A stretch of DNA of 64,000 nt from Pelecanus crispus (taxonomy: Eukaryota; Chordata; Aves; Pelecaniformes; Pelecanidae), in NCBI RefSeq assembly GCF_030463565.1, contig NC_134655.1, positions 1,934,372-1,998,371 of the forward strand, read 5' to 3'. Within the stretch, counting starts at the first letter, position 1. Every line of letters starts with the position of its first letter. The notes under the pieces are model-generated. The model was not told the origin of the DNA. It did no database searches and worked only from the letters and a program-made list of their open reading frames with translations. This document shows positions 12,061-22,344 of this stretch, one piece after another. Made by a program: the position numbers and the translations under genes.

Positions 12061-12934
12061 TCCTCGGGCTCGAGAAGGCAGGGGAGAGGAGGGGGTTTGG
12101 TGAATTCAAATGCTGACGCCATTTCGGGAACGTCAGTGCTGAAAGTCCTTAATCAAACCAACCACCTTCACATTCACTTCATCTCCTATTTTGAAATCCA
12201 ATCCCTTTAGAAAGTGGCAGGGTGTGAAAAACCTTGCAATGCTGCCGGCTCCTAAATTAAAACTCCTCCGAGTTTTCCGTGGGTCCTAAAATACTTGGAA
12301 GTGCAGGTGCTGCTGAGGCTTCCAACAGAAGCTTTGGCCGATACGGAGCAGAGTGGATTCCTGCTATTCTCCGACGTGCTCTTCGCTCGGCAAACGGCTG
12401 GATGAGGCGACTTCTGAGGGTTTTGGGACGAAGTGTGGCTGCAGCCAGCAGCGGGGTGCAGAGTCCTTGCAAGAGCCTGTGGCCACCCAGGAGCCTTCCT
12501 GGGTGTGAGTACCCCATGAGTAGTCTCCTACCTTCTACCACCTCAGGGGCTAGCAGTACACCATTAAATAATTTGAAAAAATAAAGTAAAAGCCTGTGAG
12601 CTCCACCATGCAGTGTCTGAACTCCGACACCGGATTGAATTATCTCAGCGCGTTCTTGATCACAACATTTTAAGGGGAGGTGGCCCACGTACGTGCTACA
12701 GCAACGACCTCCGTCTTTGCCTTAGCCCTTCACCAGCCTGGATTTCCTCACCCACGGTGGCAGGGCGATAAGTATGTGAGCAGCATCGTAATCCAATGTT
12801 GTTTGTCTTTTTTTTTTTTTTTTTTTTGAGAATCTTCCTTAAATCGTGAATAAAAAAATAACAAGAAAAAGATGGTGTTGGTGTCAGGAGGCTGGTTCTA
12901 ACCCTGTGGTGATGGCGGTTTTGTTGTCCTGTAG
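12061..12934. other. Noncoding, presumed ASB12 upstream intron or 5' flank
   Basis: No coding exon is recognised. A T-run of about 20 bases lies near 12809-12828. The segment ends with the polypyrimidine tract 'ttttgttgtcctgtag', whose AG at 12933-12934 is a plausible acceptor for the ASB12 start-codon exon. Confidence 0.45.
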
Positions 12935-12956
12935 ATCTTTGGCTTTACCATTTACG

Positions 12957-13013
12957 ATGAGAGCGGTGCACAGGAGACAGACCAAAAAAAATGAGCCTAA
13001 TGGATATCACTAA
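12957..13013 (+). promoter_or_regulatory. Upstream ORF overlapping the ASB12 start codon
   Basis: An 18-codon frame ([18 protein letters not shown], stop TAA at 13011-13013) starts 34 bases before the ASB12 ATG, in another frame, and ends 23 bases inside the coding sequence. Its ATG has A at -3 and is the first ATG after the predicted acceptor at 12934. If this leader is transcribed, the frame should lower or regulate ASB12 initiation. Confidence 0.4.
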
Positions 13014-15278
13014 AATGTTCTCCATGCTCCAGCCCAGAGAAGATGAAGACGACAACGGAGAAAGCGAGGAGCTGAACCGAGCGGTATCGGAGGACAATTA
13101 CCAAACCCTAGATAACCTCTTGTCCCAAGACAGGTACAAGAGGTTCATCAACCGCAGGAGCGGCTGGGGGGTGCCCAGCACCCCCCTGCGCCTGGCTGCC
13201 ACGTGGGGCCGAGTCAGGAGCATGAAGGTCCTCTTGGCCCATGGGGCAGAGGTGGACAGCCTGGACGTGAAGGCTCAAACCCCGCTCTTCATGGCGGTCA
13301 GCAACGGCCACCGGGAATGCGTGAAGGTCCTCCTGGACGCGGGGGCCAGCCCTCTCGGCAGCATCTACAACAACTGCTCGCCGCTGCTCATCGCCGCGAG
13401 GGACGGGGACGTGGACATCCTGCGGCAGCTCCTGGACCACGGCGCGGAAACCAACGTTCAAGCGAGGCTGCCCGAGTGGGCTGCCAACTCGGTGGCTTGT
13501 TCCGGTCCCCTCTACCTCGCCGCCGTGTACGGGCATCTGGAGTGCTTTAAGACGCTGTTGCTTTACGGCGCCGATCCCAACTACAACTGCGCCGAGGAGA
13601 GGGTGATTGCCCAGATCAAGGAGCCCAAGACTCTGCTGGAAACCTGCCTGAGGCACGGCTGCAGGAGCGAGTTCATCGAGCTGCTCATTGACTTTGGAGC
13701 CAACGTGTATTTGCCCAACGTCACGGTAGATGAGACGGCACCCCGCAGCAAGGGCCTGGAGCTGCTGCTGCAGGCGAGAGGTAATCCGCATGCGTGGCCC
13801 CAGGGCTGGAAACGAGCACTGATTTTGCTCGTTTGGGTGCCAGCTGCTTCAGATTCCCCTTCCCTTTACTTCTGCTTCCCAATAGCCTTACCCAGGCTTT
13901 CCTACGAGCTTTGACTCCCTTCGCAGCATCACTTGAGTGCATGGGTCTCTCTAGTCTTAAACTCTTGACTATTATCACTATTTTACTCTTAAATTCTTGA
14001 GTATCATCACTGTTTTACTCTGAACTCTTCTTCCTTCCTCTCCCCCATTGACTGCTGTGTTCAGACCAAAAAACACAAGTCTCCACTACTGAACGCAGCA
14101 AGAGAAGGACGTCACACGGTTACGGAGAATAGGTCCACCACCGGTCATTAAATCCGATGGCTTGGATACACATGCTACGCAGGAAACTGCTAAAACAAAT
14201 TGCTGGGATTTGGGGGAGAGTGTCCCGGGAGGGCTTGTTTCTAATAAATAGCCACCAAATATCCCCAATTTCCACTGCTGGCGTGGCTGGAGGCAGGCTA
14301 CCGTGTTTTGGGTCTGGGGTGTGACTCGGTGCAGCCACCACGTACATTTACGTGGTTATCTTGGACTCAGCACAGCATCTGCTTTTCACGGGTATTTCTA
14401 GACGCTTGCTAAAGGACCTGCTTTCAACGAGGGTCCTCGCTGCAGTCAGTGCCGGTCTGGAGCACGCAGGGATTTCCGCAGCCTGCTTTTTCCACTTAGT
14501 GTAAATCTGTTGGGTTAAAGGCGGCTTTTCGCCACTCCTCTCAGTTCTGCTGCTCAACTTTGGCTCTCCTGTACTGCTTATGTCCAGGAAAACTGCACTT
14601 ATTTCCGTATGACGGGGGAAGATTCCATCTCTGTATGCCCAACCCCTGTGAAACGCACGCTGCAAAGCTTGTGGCTGAATACACGGCGTAACCAGCCCTA
14701 GCAAAGACAAAAAAATTGAACAGTTTTGGTCTATCGATGTCCCTCTGCTTGGGATAATGCCCGGGTTGGAGGGGAGCGGGGTTGTGTGTCTTGAAGGTGA
14801 CCATCTTCTCCCATGTAGTTAGTGATAGGATGAGAGGAAATGGGCTTAAGCTGCGCCAGGGGAGGTTTAGGTTGGAAATTAGGAGAAATTTCTTCACGGA
14901 AAGGGTGGTCAAGCATTGGAACAGGCTGCCCACAGAGGTGGTGGAGTCCCCATCCCTGGAATTGTTCAAAAAACGGGTAGATGTGGCACTTTGGGACATG
15001 GTTCAGTCTAGTCTACCCTTGATTGCCTTAGTGTGGACATGGTAGTGTAGGTTAATGGTTGGACTGGATGATCTTAAAGGGCTTTTCCAACCTAAACGAT
15101 TCTATGATTCTGTGATCTCGTTCTTCCTTCCTCTCCTCACGCAGCTCATCCCAAGTCCTTGATGTCTCAGGCCAGGCTGGCGATGAGACGGCTCCTGAAG
15201 CAGGCTGGCCGCCCGCACGCCCTCGGCGAGCTGGACATCCCGACGGTCCTGGTGAACTACCTCCGACACCAGCCGTGA
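12991..15278 (+). CDS. ASB12: Ankyrin repeat and SOCS box protein 12, two coding exons
   Basis: Coding exons are 12991-13780 and 15145-15278 (phase 1 junction, donor GTAATC, acceptor CACGCAG), giving 307 residues against about 309 in human ASB12. The N-terminus [15 protein letters not shown], the motif [13 protein letters not shown] and the ankyrin repeats (about residues 63-92, 96-125, 128-157, 172-201, 213-242) follow human ASB12 closely, as recalled. Exon 2 encodes the SOCS box (about 265-307), including the BC-box-like start [14 protein letters not shown] and an LDIP Cul5-box-like motif. The family recruits Elongin B/C and Cullin-5 to ubiquitinate proteins bound by the ankyrin repeats; the substrate is not evident. 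AAAAAAAATGA gives the start a purine at -3. Reading through the donor instead would add an unrelated tail, so the splice is required. AMER1 follows about 9.7 kb downstream, as in mammals. Confidence 0.93.
13781..15144 (+). other. ASB12: ASB12 intron separating ankyrin and SOCS-box exons
   Basis: The intron begins GTAATC and ends CACGCAG, and both sites are fixed by the protein match on either side. It contains a 32-bp imperfect duplication (units starting at 13956 and 13988) and a CR1 3' end (14822-15117) whose terminus lies about 27 bases from the acceptor. Confidence 0.9.
14822..15117 (+). mobile_element. CR1 3' end in ASB12 intron, abutting the splice acceptor
   Basis: The sequence runs from 'gataggatgagaggaaatgggcttaagctgcgcc' through 'ttcttcacggaaagggtggtc' and 'ggttggactggatgatcttaaagggc' to the terminal repeats ATTCTATGATTCTGTGAT, in the same orientation as the gene. 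The 3' terminus is followed directly by a 27-base pyrimidine tract and the exon-2 acceptor AG at 15143-15144. The copy is 5'-truncated with no coding capacity. Confidence 0.93.
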
Positions 15279-15330
15279 GGCACAGCCCACCGCCAGAGAT
15301 ACCCACCCCGTGCACGCGTCGAGCACCCGA

Positions 15331-15336
15331 ATTAAA
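15331..15336 (+). terminator. Candidate ASB12 polyadenylation signal (ATTAAA)
   Basis: An ATTAAA hexamer, the commonest variant signal, lies 52 bases after the ASB12 stop codon and would give a very short 3' UTR. There is a T/G-containing stretch some 40 bases on (tgtgaatttgtggtcg). No canonical AATAAA is seen closer. Confidence 0.4.
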
Positions 15337-15339
15337 AGC

Positions 15340-16265
15340 CGCTCTGATACCTGCGCGGTGTGAAACCGCTGTGAATTTGTGGTCGCAAAGTGATTTTTGC
15401 TTACGAGGTGCCTCCGAAAAGCGGTGCCCGTGCCAAAAGATGGTAAGGGAAGGTGGGGGGGGGAGAAAACAAGCAGAGATCTCAGCTCTGGCTCCGCATC
15501 AGGGTGATGGTGGAGCGGGATCGGATTGAGCGGGGTTTGGCTTTAAACCCTCTTTACTGAAGGATTTTACACCTTTAAGTGATACTGCTTGGAGAAGGGG
15601 GTGGGAAACGGCGTGGAGGGCAGAGGGAGAGGAGCAAAGGCTGCTTTTACCTCCTCCCCTCCTGGGGAAGAGTGGGAAGGAGGAAGGCACGACCGGGCTT
15701 CACGCCTGCGGGTTTCCCCCGCCGCGTGGCCTCAGCTGCCTCTAAACCCCCTTTCCCAGGAGGTTTCCAAGTGCCTCCTCCCTTCGGCAGCCCGCCGAGG
15801 GCAGAAGGGAGGCCGGACCCGGCCGCGCGTGCCCAGCCCATCGCCGCTGCGTCGCCGTGCCGGGGCCGCTGCTCACCCCGAGGACGCGTCGGAGCCCAGC
15901 CCGGCGCTCCCGGGTGCCGGCACAGGCAGGGGCTGGGATCCGTACCCAGAGTCCCCAGGCTCCCCAACTCTCGTCTCCTCGCCCCAGCTCTGTCTTTGAA
16001 CATCATCTTACCTCAAAAGTGGTTCATGTTGTGGCCAAGGGATCTTTTGTGATAGGGCAGGGGTTTTTCCTTTCATTAAAAATGTTGCTACTATTCTCAT
16101 TAAACTATCATGACCCGTTTGGTGAAATATCCTTTAATCGGAAGAGCCCAGCAGCCCAGCTGGCGTGGTTTGTAAGGGATGTGGGGAAACGCTGCAGCCA
16201 GGGAATTTCAGGCTGAGCCTGGAGCCGGGCATCTTGGCAGCGGAGCTGCTCACCGGTTGCTCCTG
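15340..16265. other. Noncoding, no gene seen
   Basis: This is GC-rich sequence between the ASB12 3' end and the CT-rich array, with several overlapping open frames on both strands of the kind expected from base composition. No domain is recognisable. Confidence 0.6.
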
Positions 16266-16271
16266 CCTTCA

Positions 16272-18238
16272 CCGGCTCTCCCCATCTGTCCCCATCTGTC
16301 CCCATCTGTCCCCATCTGTCCCCATCTGTCCCCATCTCTCCATCTCTCCATTTCTCCATCTCTCCATCTCTCCCTCTCTCTCCGTCTCTCTCCATGTCGC
16401 TCCACCATCTCTCTCCACCATCTCTCTCCATCATCTCTCTCCATCTCTCTCCACCTCTCTCCCCCATCTCTCCATCTCTCTCCATCTCTCTCCATCTCTC
16501 TCTCCCCATCTCTCCATCTCTCTCCCCCTCTCTCCCCCTCTCTCCCCCTCTCTCCCCCTCTCTCCCCCTCTCTCCCCCTCTCTCTCCCTCTCTCCCTCTC
16601 TCTCCCCCTCTCTCCATCTCTCTCCATCTCTCTCCATCTCTCTCCATCTCTCTCCATCTCTCTCTCCATCTCTCTCTCCATCTCTCTCTCCATCTCTCTC
16701 TCCATCTCTCTCTCCATCTCTCTCTCCCTCTCTCCCCATCTCTCCCCGTCTCTCCCCGTCTCTCCCCGTCTCTCCCCGTCTCTCCCCGTCTCTCCCCGTC
16801 TCTCTCCGTCTCTCTCCATGTCTCTCCACCATCTCTCTCCATCATCTCTCTCCATCTCTCTCCACCTCTCTCCCCCCATCTCTCCATCTCTCTCTCCATC
16901 TCTCTCTCCACCTCTCTCCCCCATCTCTCCATCTCTCTCTCCATCTCTCTCCATCTCTCTCCATCATCTCTCTCCATCTCTCTCCATCTCTCTCCATCTC
17001 TCTCCCCCATCTCTCCATCTCTCTCTCCATCTCTCTCTCCATCTCTCTCTCCATCTCTCTCTCCATCTCTCTCTCCATCTCTCTCCCCCATCTCTCCATC
17101 TCTCTCTCCATCTCTCTCTCCATCTCTCTCCACCATCTCTCTCCATCATCTCTCTCCATCTCTCTCCATCTCTCTCCATCATCTCTCTCCATCTCTCTCC
17201 ATCATCTCTCTCCATCTCTCTCCACCTCTCTCCCCCCATCTCTCCATCTCTCTCTCCATCTCTCTCCCCCATCTCTTCATCTCTCTCTCCATCTCTCTCC
17301 ATCTCTCTCCACCTCTCTCCCCCATCTCTCCATCTCTCTCTCCATCTCTCTCTCCATCTCTCTCCACCTCTCTCCCCCCATCTCTCCATCTCTCTCTCCA
17401 TCTCTCTCTCCATCTCTCTCCACCTCTCTCCCCATCTCTCCATCTCTCTCTCCATCTCTCTCTCCATCTCTCTCCACCTCTCTCCCCATCTCTCCATCTC
17501 TCTCTCCATCTCTCTCTCCATCTCTCTCCACCATCTCTCTCCACCATCTCTCTCCATCATCTCTCTCCATCTCTCCCCCCATCTCTCCCCCCATCTCTCC
17601 CCCCATCTCTCCCCCCATCTCTCCCCCCATCTCTCCATCTCTCTCTCCATCTCTCTCTCCATCTCTCTCTCCATCTCTCTCTCCCCATCTCTCCATCTCT
17701 CTCTCCATCTCTCTCTCCATCTCTCTCCACCTCTCTCCCCCCATCTCTCCATCTCTCTCTCCATCTCTCTCCACCATCTCTCTCCATCATCTCTCTCCAT
17801 CTCTCTCCACCTCTCTCCCCCCATCTCTCCCCCCATCTCTCCATCTCTCTCTCCATCTCTCTCCATCTCTCTCCCCCCATCTCCCCATCTCTCTCCCCAT
17901 CTCTCTCTCCATCTCTCTCCATCTCTCTCCATCTCTCTCCATCTCTCTCTCCATCTCTCTCCATCTCTCTCCATCTCTCTCTCCATCTCTCTCCATCTCT
18001 CTCTCCATCTCTCTCCATCTCTCTCCACCTCTCTCCCCCCATCTCTCTCTCCATCTCTCTCCATCTCTCTCCATCTCTCTCTCCCCATCTCTCCATCTCT
18101 CTTCATCTCTCTCTCCATCTCTCTCTCCATCTCTCTCTCCATCTCTCTCTCCATCTCTCTCTCCATCTCTCTCCATCTCTCTCCCCCCATCTCTCCATCT
18201 CTCTCCATGTCTCTCCATCTCTCTCCATCTCTCCGGCT
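16272..18238. repeat. About 2 kb of CT-rich tandem repeat (CCATCTCTCT family)
   Basis: The + strand is almost entirely C and T with periodic A, built from modules of about 10 and 12 bases (CCATCTCTCT, CCATCTCTCTCT). It opens with several CCCCATCTGT decamers. Blocks of CCCCCTCTCT (about 16522-16600), CCCCGTCTCT (about 16740-16800) and CCCCCCATCTCT (about 17575-17635) show local homogenisation. All three + frames read as Ser/Pro/Leu/His runs and the minus frames as Arg/Glu/Trp/Asp runs hundreds of residues long. These are repeat artefacts. Confidence 0.97.
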
Positions 18239-19200
18239 CTCATGACCAGCGACGAGGACAACCGCCGGTAGCGGCTGGAGGAGCCTTGCTGGCTGGGAAA
18301 CGGGGCTGGTGGGTCTCATGGGTCTCGCTCTCCTCCAGCCCACCCGGAGCAGCCTCTCCTCCGGGGGGCGGCAGGTTAAAGGCACGAGGAATCAGGGCAG
18401 CAGGAGCGTGGATGCCCTGGACCCCCACGGCAGCGGTTCTGTAGCTGTCTTCTGCTGGGGAGTGCAGGTCTACCTGTGTCGGGGCACTAAACCGCTCCTA
18501 GAAACTTGATGATTTCAATCTGAAATGCTCCAGCACTCTGGGAAGCTTTATTTTATGGGGGCTTTGTAAAGCACCGACAAATGCAGAGAGTATCTAGGGC
18601 GCCAGAGCAGCACGAGGTCTTTCTCCAAAAGGCCTGAGGGTGGCTCGTGCTCTGGTTTGTGCCAGCACCTCCCCAAAATAATCCCTCCGACACGGAGCCC
18701 CCCGGCTTGGGGGGCTGGTGGTGGCCATGGGGCTGGGAGCACCCTGCCTGGGAAAGGATGAAAAAAATCTCCTTTTGGGAGGAATGACCCTACATAAGTG
18801 GCTCCAGCCAGCTGCTCCTCCGTTATTTCCCTTTATTTTTAAGATGTTTCCTTGAATGTCTGGCCCGTGGCGGCTCCATTTGCATCGAGGGGACGTTTCA
18901 CCTGCAAGCGGTCATGGGAGGCTCTGCCTGGTGTGAGCGGCCAGGAGCGATGCTCGGCTCCTCAGCCGCGCGTTTTGTTAAGCCCCCGAAAATCGCCAGC
19001 TCGGCTCGCCCGTCGGAGCGTGGACCTGACCCGAGACGTGGCTGGGGGAGCCACCGGCCAGCCCAGCGCTTGCCCTGGCACGCACCTTCCTAATCCGCGT
19101 GGCAGACCGTTAAAAACCCAAACACGCTGTGATATGTTGGCCTCTGTTTGCCCTCAGGTGCTACCAAACGGCGCGGCGAAGGCAGGGCGTGCGGGACGCC
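18239..19200. other. Noncoding, no gene seen
   Basis: This is unique-looking GC-rich sequence between the CT array and the CR1 pair. No exon, RNA gene or repeat stands out. Confidence 0.6.
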
Positions 19201-19204
19201 ACGT

Positions 19205-19642
19205 TAACGCCTGGCCCAGAAGTCTGGGCTTGATGCCTCTCTTGAAGTTCAACGAGGAGAAGTGCTGGGTCCAGTTCTGGGCTCCTCTGTAGAAGAGAGA
19301 CATGGACATACTGGAGATGGTCCATGAAGATGATGAAGGATCTGGAGCGTCTCTCCAGGAGGAAAGGCTGCGGGAGTGGGGATGGTGCAGCCTGGAGAAG
19401 GCTCAGGGAGATCTGATCAGCGTCTACAAACACCTGATGGGGGAAGAGGAGGGAGCCAAGCTCTTCCCAGTGGTCCCCAGTGCCAGGACCAGAGGCAATG
19501 GGCACGGCCTCAACCACCGGAGTTCCCCTCTGAACATCAGGAACCACTACTTTACTCTGAGGGTGGCCAAGCACAGGTTGTCCAGGGAGGAGGTAGAGTC
19601 TCCACCCTTGGAGGTACTCAAAGGCTGCCTGGACATGGTCCC
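19205..19642 (+). mobile_element. CR1 fragment, older and diverged
   Basis: The sequence follows the CR1 3' region with many substitutions: 'gaagttcaacgaggagaagtgctgggtcc', 'gaagatgatgaaggatctggagcgtctctcc', 'cagcctggagaaggctcaggg', 'aggcaatgggcacggcctcaa' and 'tactttactctgagggtgg'. It stops where a second CR1 fragment begins. The 200-residue open frame across the junction is a relic. Confidence 0.85.
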
Positions 19643-20283
19643 TCAGCACGAGAAGGACATTGAGGTGCTGGGGCGTGGCCAGGGAAGGGCAGCGGAGCTG
19701 GGGCAGGGTGTGGAGCACAGGGCTGGTGGGGAGCGGCTGGGGGAGCTGGGGGTGTTCAGCCTGGAGAAGAGGAGGCTGAGGGGAGACCTGATCGCTCCGC
19801 AGCTCCTGGCAGGAGGGGGCAGGGAGGGGGTGCTGGGCTCTGCTCCCAAGGAACAGCGATGGGACGAGAGGAAATGGGCTCAAGCTGCGCCAGGGGAGGT
19901 TTAGATTGGGTATTAGGAAAAATTTCTTCACGGAAAGGGTGCCCAAGCCCTGGAACAGGCTGCCCAGAGAGGTGGGGGAGTCCCCAGCCCTGGAGGGGTT
20001 CAAAAAACAGGCAGAGGTGGCACTGGGGACATGGTTTAGTGGGCATGGGGGTGTTGGGTTGATGGTTGGGCTGATGATCTTGGAGATCCTTTCCAACCTT
20101 AATGATTCCTAGTTTTACTTTCATTAAAAATAATGCAGCCAGCAGGCCAGGAAACATGAAATTAATTATTCCTCTGCCCTTAACTGGTTCAGTGGTGGCC
20201 CTGGCAGTGTTGGGTCAATGGTTGGACTGGGTGATCTTCAAGGGCTTGTCCAACCTGAACGATTCTGTGATTCCGTGATTCTG
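19643..20283 (+). mobile_element. CR1 3' end with composite tail, joined to the preceding fragment
   Basis: It begins within the segment 'cacgagaaggacattgaggtgctgg', continues through 'ggagaagaggaggctgaggggagacc' and 'aggaaatgggctcaagctgcgccagggg', and reaches a first end near 20105. The composite tail follows ('actttcattaaaaataatgcagcc...aattaattattcctctgccc'), then the second end ATTCTGTGATTCCGTGATTCTG. The same double end is found at 6.5-6.93 kb. Confidence 0.92.
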
Positions 20284-20569
20284 ACCGGCTCCAGGTGGTC
20301 CTGCTCGAGCCGGGCTTGGACCCGCTGAGCTCCAGAGCTCCATCCCCCCTCAGCCAGCCGGTGGTTCCGCGGCCCAGGGCACACCTGGGCTGGTACCGGG
20401 CTTCCTCTTCCCACCCGGCAACCATGGCGGGGCCGCGGTGGCCCGAGGGGGGTGGATGTCTGGGGGTCTGGGGGGCGTCCGTGCTGTCACACCCCGCGTG
20501 GGGCCGTGGGGGAGCGGCGGGGCTGGCGGGATCGGGGCTCCCCAAAACGGCGAGGTGTCTTTGCTGGGT

Positions 20570-21915
20570 GCGAGGTGGGTGGGGGTGAGCTGGGTGGGGG
20601 TGAGCTGGGTGGGTGTGAGCTGGGTGGGTGTGCGCTGGTGGGTGTGCGCTGGGTGGGTGTGAGCCAGGTGGGTGTGTGCTGGGTGAGTGGTGGCTGGGGG
20701 TGCAGGTGGGTGGGTGTGCGCTGGGTGTGAGGTGGGTGCGTGGTGGGTGGGGGTGAGCTGGATGGGTGTGCGGCGATGGGTGGGTGTGTGGCAGTGGGTG
20801 GGTGTGCGGTAGTGGGTGGGTGTGAGCTGGGTGGGTGTGTGGCAGTGGGTGGGTGTGCAGTGGTGGGTGGGTGTGCGCTGGGTGAGTGTGCGGTGGTGGG
20901 TGGGTGTGAGCTGGGTGGGTGTGCAGCAGTGAGTGGGTGTGAGCTGGGTGGGTGTGAGCTGGGTGGGTGCGCAGCAGTGGGTGGGTGTGCGCTGGGTGTG
21001 AGCTGGGTGGGTGTGCACTGGGTGGGTGTGCAGCAGTGGGTGGGTGTGCGCTGGGTGGGTGTGCGCTGGGTGTGAGCTGGGTGGGTGTGCGCTGGGTGGG
21101 TGTGCAGCAGTGCGTGTGTGTGCGCTGCGTGGGTGTGCGCTGGGTGTGAGCTGGGTGGGTGTGCGCTGGGTGGGTGTGCGCTGGGTGTGAGCTGGGTGGG
21201 TGTGCGCTGGGTGGGTGTGCAGCAGTGCGTGTGTGTGCGCTGCGTGGGTGTGCGCTGGGTGTGAGCTGGGTGGGTGTGCGCTGGGTGGGTGTGCGCTGGG
21301 TGTGCGCTGGGTGGGTGTGCAGCAGTGGGTGGGTGTGAGCTGGGTGGGTGTGTAGCAGTGGGTGGGTGTGCGCTGGGTGGGTGTGCGCTGGGTGTGAGCT
21401 GGGTGTGAGCTGGGTGGGTGTGCGCTGGGTGGGTGTGCAGCAGTGCGTGTGTTTGCGCTGGGTGGGTGTGCGCTGGGTGTGCGCTGGGTGGGTGTGCAGC
21501 AGTGGGTGGGTGTGAGCTGGGTGGGTGTGAGCTGGGTGGGTGTGCAGCAGTGGGTGGGTGTGCACTGGGTGGGTGTGCGCTGGGTGTGAGCTGGGTGTGA
21601 GCTGGGTGGGTGTGCGCTGGGTGGGTGTGCAGCAGTGCGTGTGTGTGCGCTGGGTGGGTGTGCGCTGGGTGTGAGCTGGGTGGGTGTGCGCTGGGTGGGT
21701 GTGCGCTGGGTGTGAGCTGGGTGTGAGCTGGGTGGGTGTGCGCTGGGTGGGTGTGCAGCAGTGGGTGGGTGTGCGCTGGGTGGGTGTGCGCTGGGTGTGA
21801 GCTGGGTGTGAGCTGGGTGGGTGTGCGCTGGGTGGGTGTGCGCTGGGTGGGTGTGCAGCAGTGGGTGGGTGTGAGCTGGGTGGGTGTGAGCTGGGTGTGC
21901 AGCAGTGGGTGGGTG
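20570..21915. repeat. GGGTGGG-rich minisatellite, about 1.35 kb
   Basis: Modules of about 11, 15 and 18 bases (GTGTGCGCTGG, GTGTGAGCTGGGTGG, GTGTGCAGCAGTGGGTGG) alternate and recur in longer blocks, for example the GCAGCAGTG module at about 20923, 20970, 21028, 21105, 21221 and 21321. The + strand carries very many closely spaced G-triplets, so it is prone to G-quadruplexes. The array ends about 20 bases before the CpG-rich AMER1 promoter. Open frames on both strands are repeat artefacts. Confidence 0.95.
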
Positions 21916-21924
21916 ACCGGCACC

Positions 21925-22344
21925 AACGGTGACGCCCACGTGGCGTGACGGCGGTGGACGCAGGGGCGGCGTCACGACGCCAGCCTCACTGTCACGGCGC
22001 ACACGTGCGCTCGCGCTCTCACGCGGGGGGGCGCGCACGTCACGGCAGCGCCCCCCCCCACGCCCCGTCGGCGTCACACACGGCCACGGCCACCCGCGCC
22101 GCGTCCGCGCGCCCCCCTCAGCACGCCCCGCCCCTTTGCCGCGCTTCACCCGCGCCGCCCGGCCTCGCGCCCCGCCCCGCCTGACGTCACGCAGCCGCGC
22201 CCCGCCCGCCGCCGCGGAGGCCACGCCCCCTCCGTCACGCAGGCCCCGCCCTCCCCCGCTGCGCCGGGCGCACCCCTGACCCGGCGGCCCCGCGCGCCGC
22301 CGGCCTGGGCCGGCCCGGCCCCGCCGCCCCGCTCCGCGCAGCCG
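21925..22344 (+). promoter_or_regulatory. AMER1: CpG-rich AMER1 promoter and noncoding exon 1
   Basis: The block is dense in CpG. It contains CACGTG (21937-21942) next to TGACG motifs, a perfect cAMP-response element TGACGTCA (22182-22189) and several GC boxes (CCCGCCCC, CCACGCCCC) between about 22120 and 22230. There is no TATA box. A good donor, CCG|GTAAGC, at 22344/22345 fits the end of a noncoding first exon. In human AMER1 a noncoding exon 1 is likewise spliced to a single coding exon. The transcription start cannot be placed exactly. Confidence 0.6.

Noticed and set aside
13108-13791. 227-codon minus-strand frame opposite ASB12 exon 1
   Set aside because: It is a shadow of a GC-rich coding exon; the + strand matches ASB12 throughout.
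16165-18444. Open frames of 600-760 codons (Ser/Pro/Leu on +, Arg/Glu/Trp on -)
   Set aside because: They exist in all three + frames and on the minus strand at once and simply translate the CT-rich tandem array.
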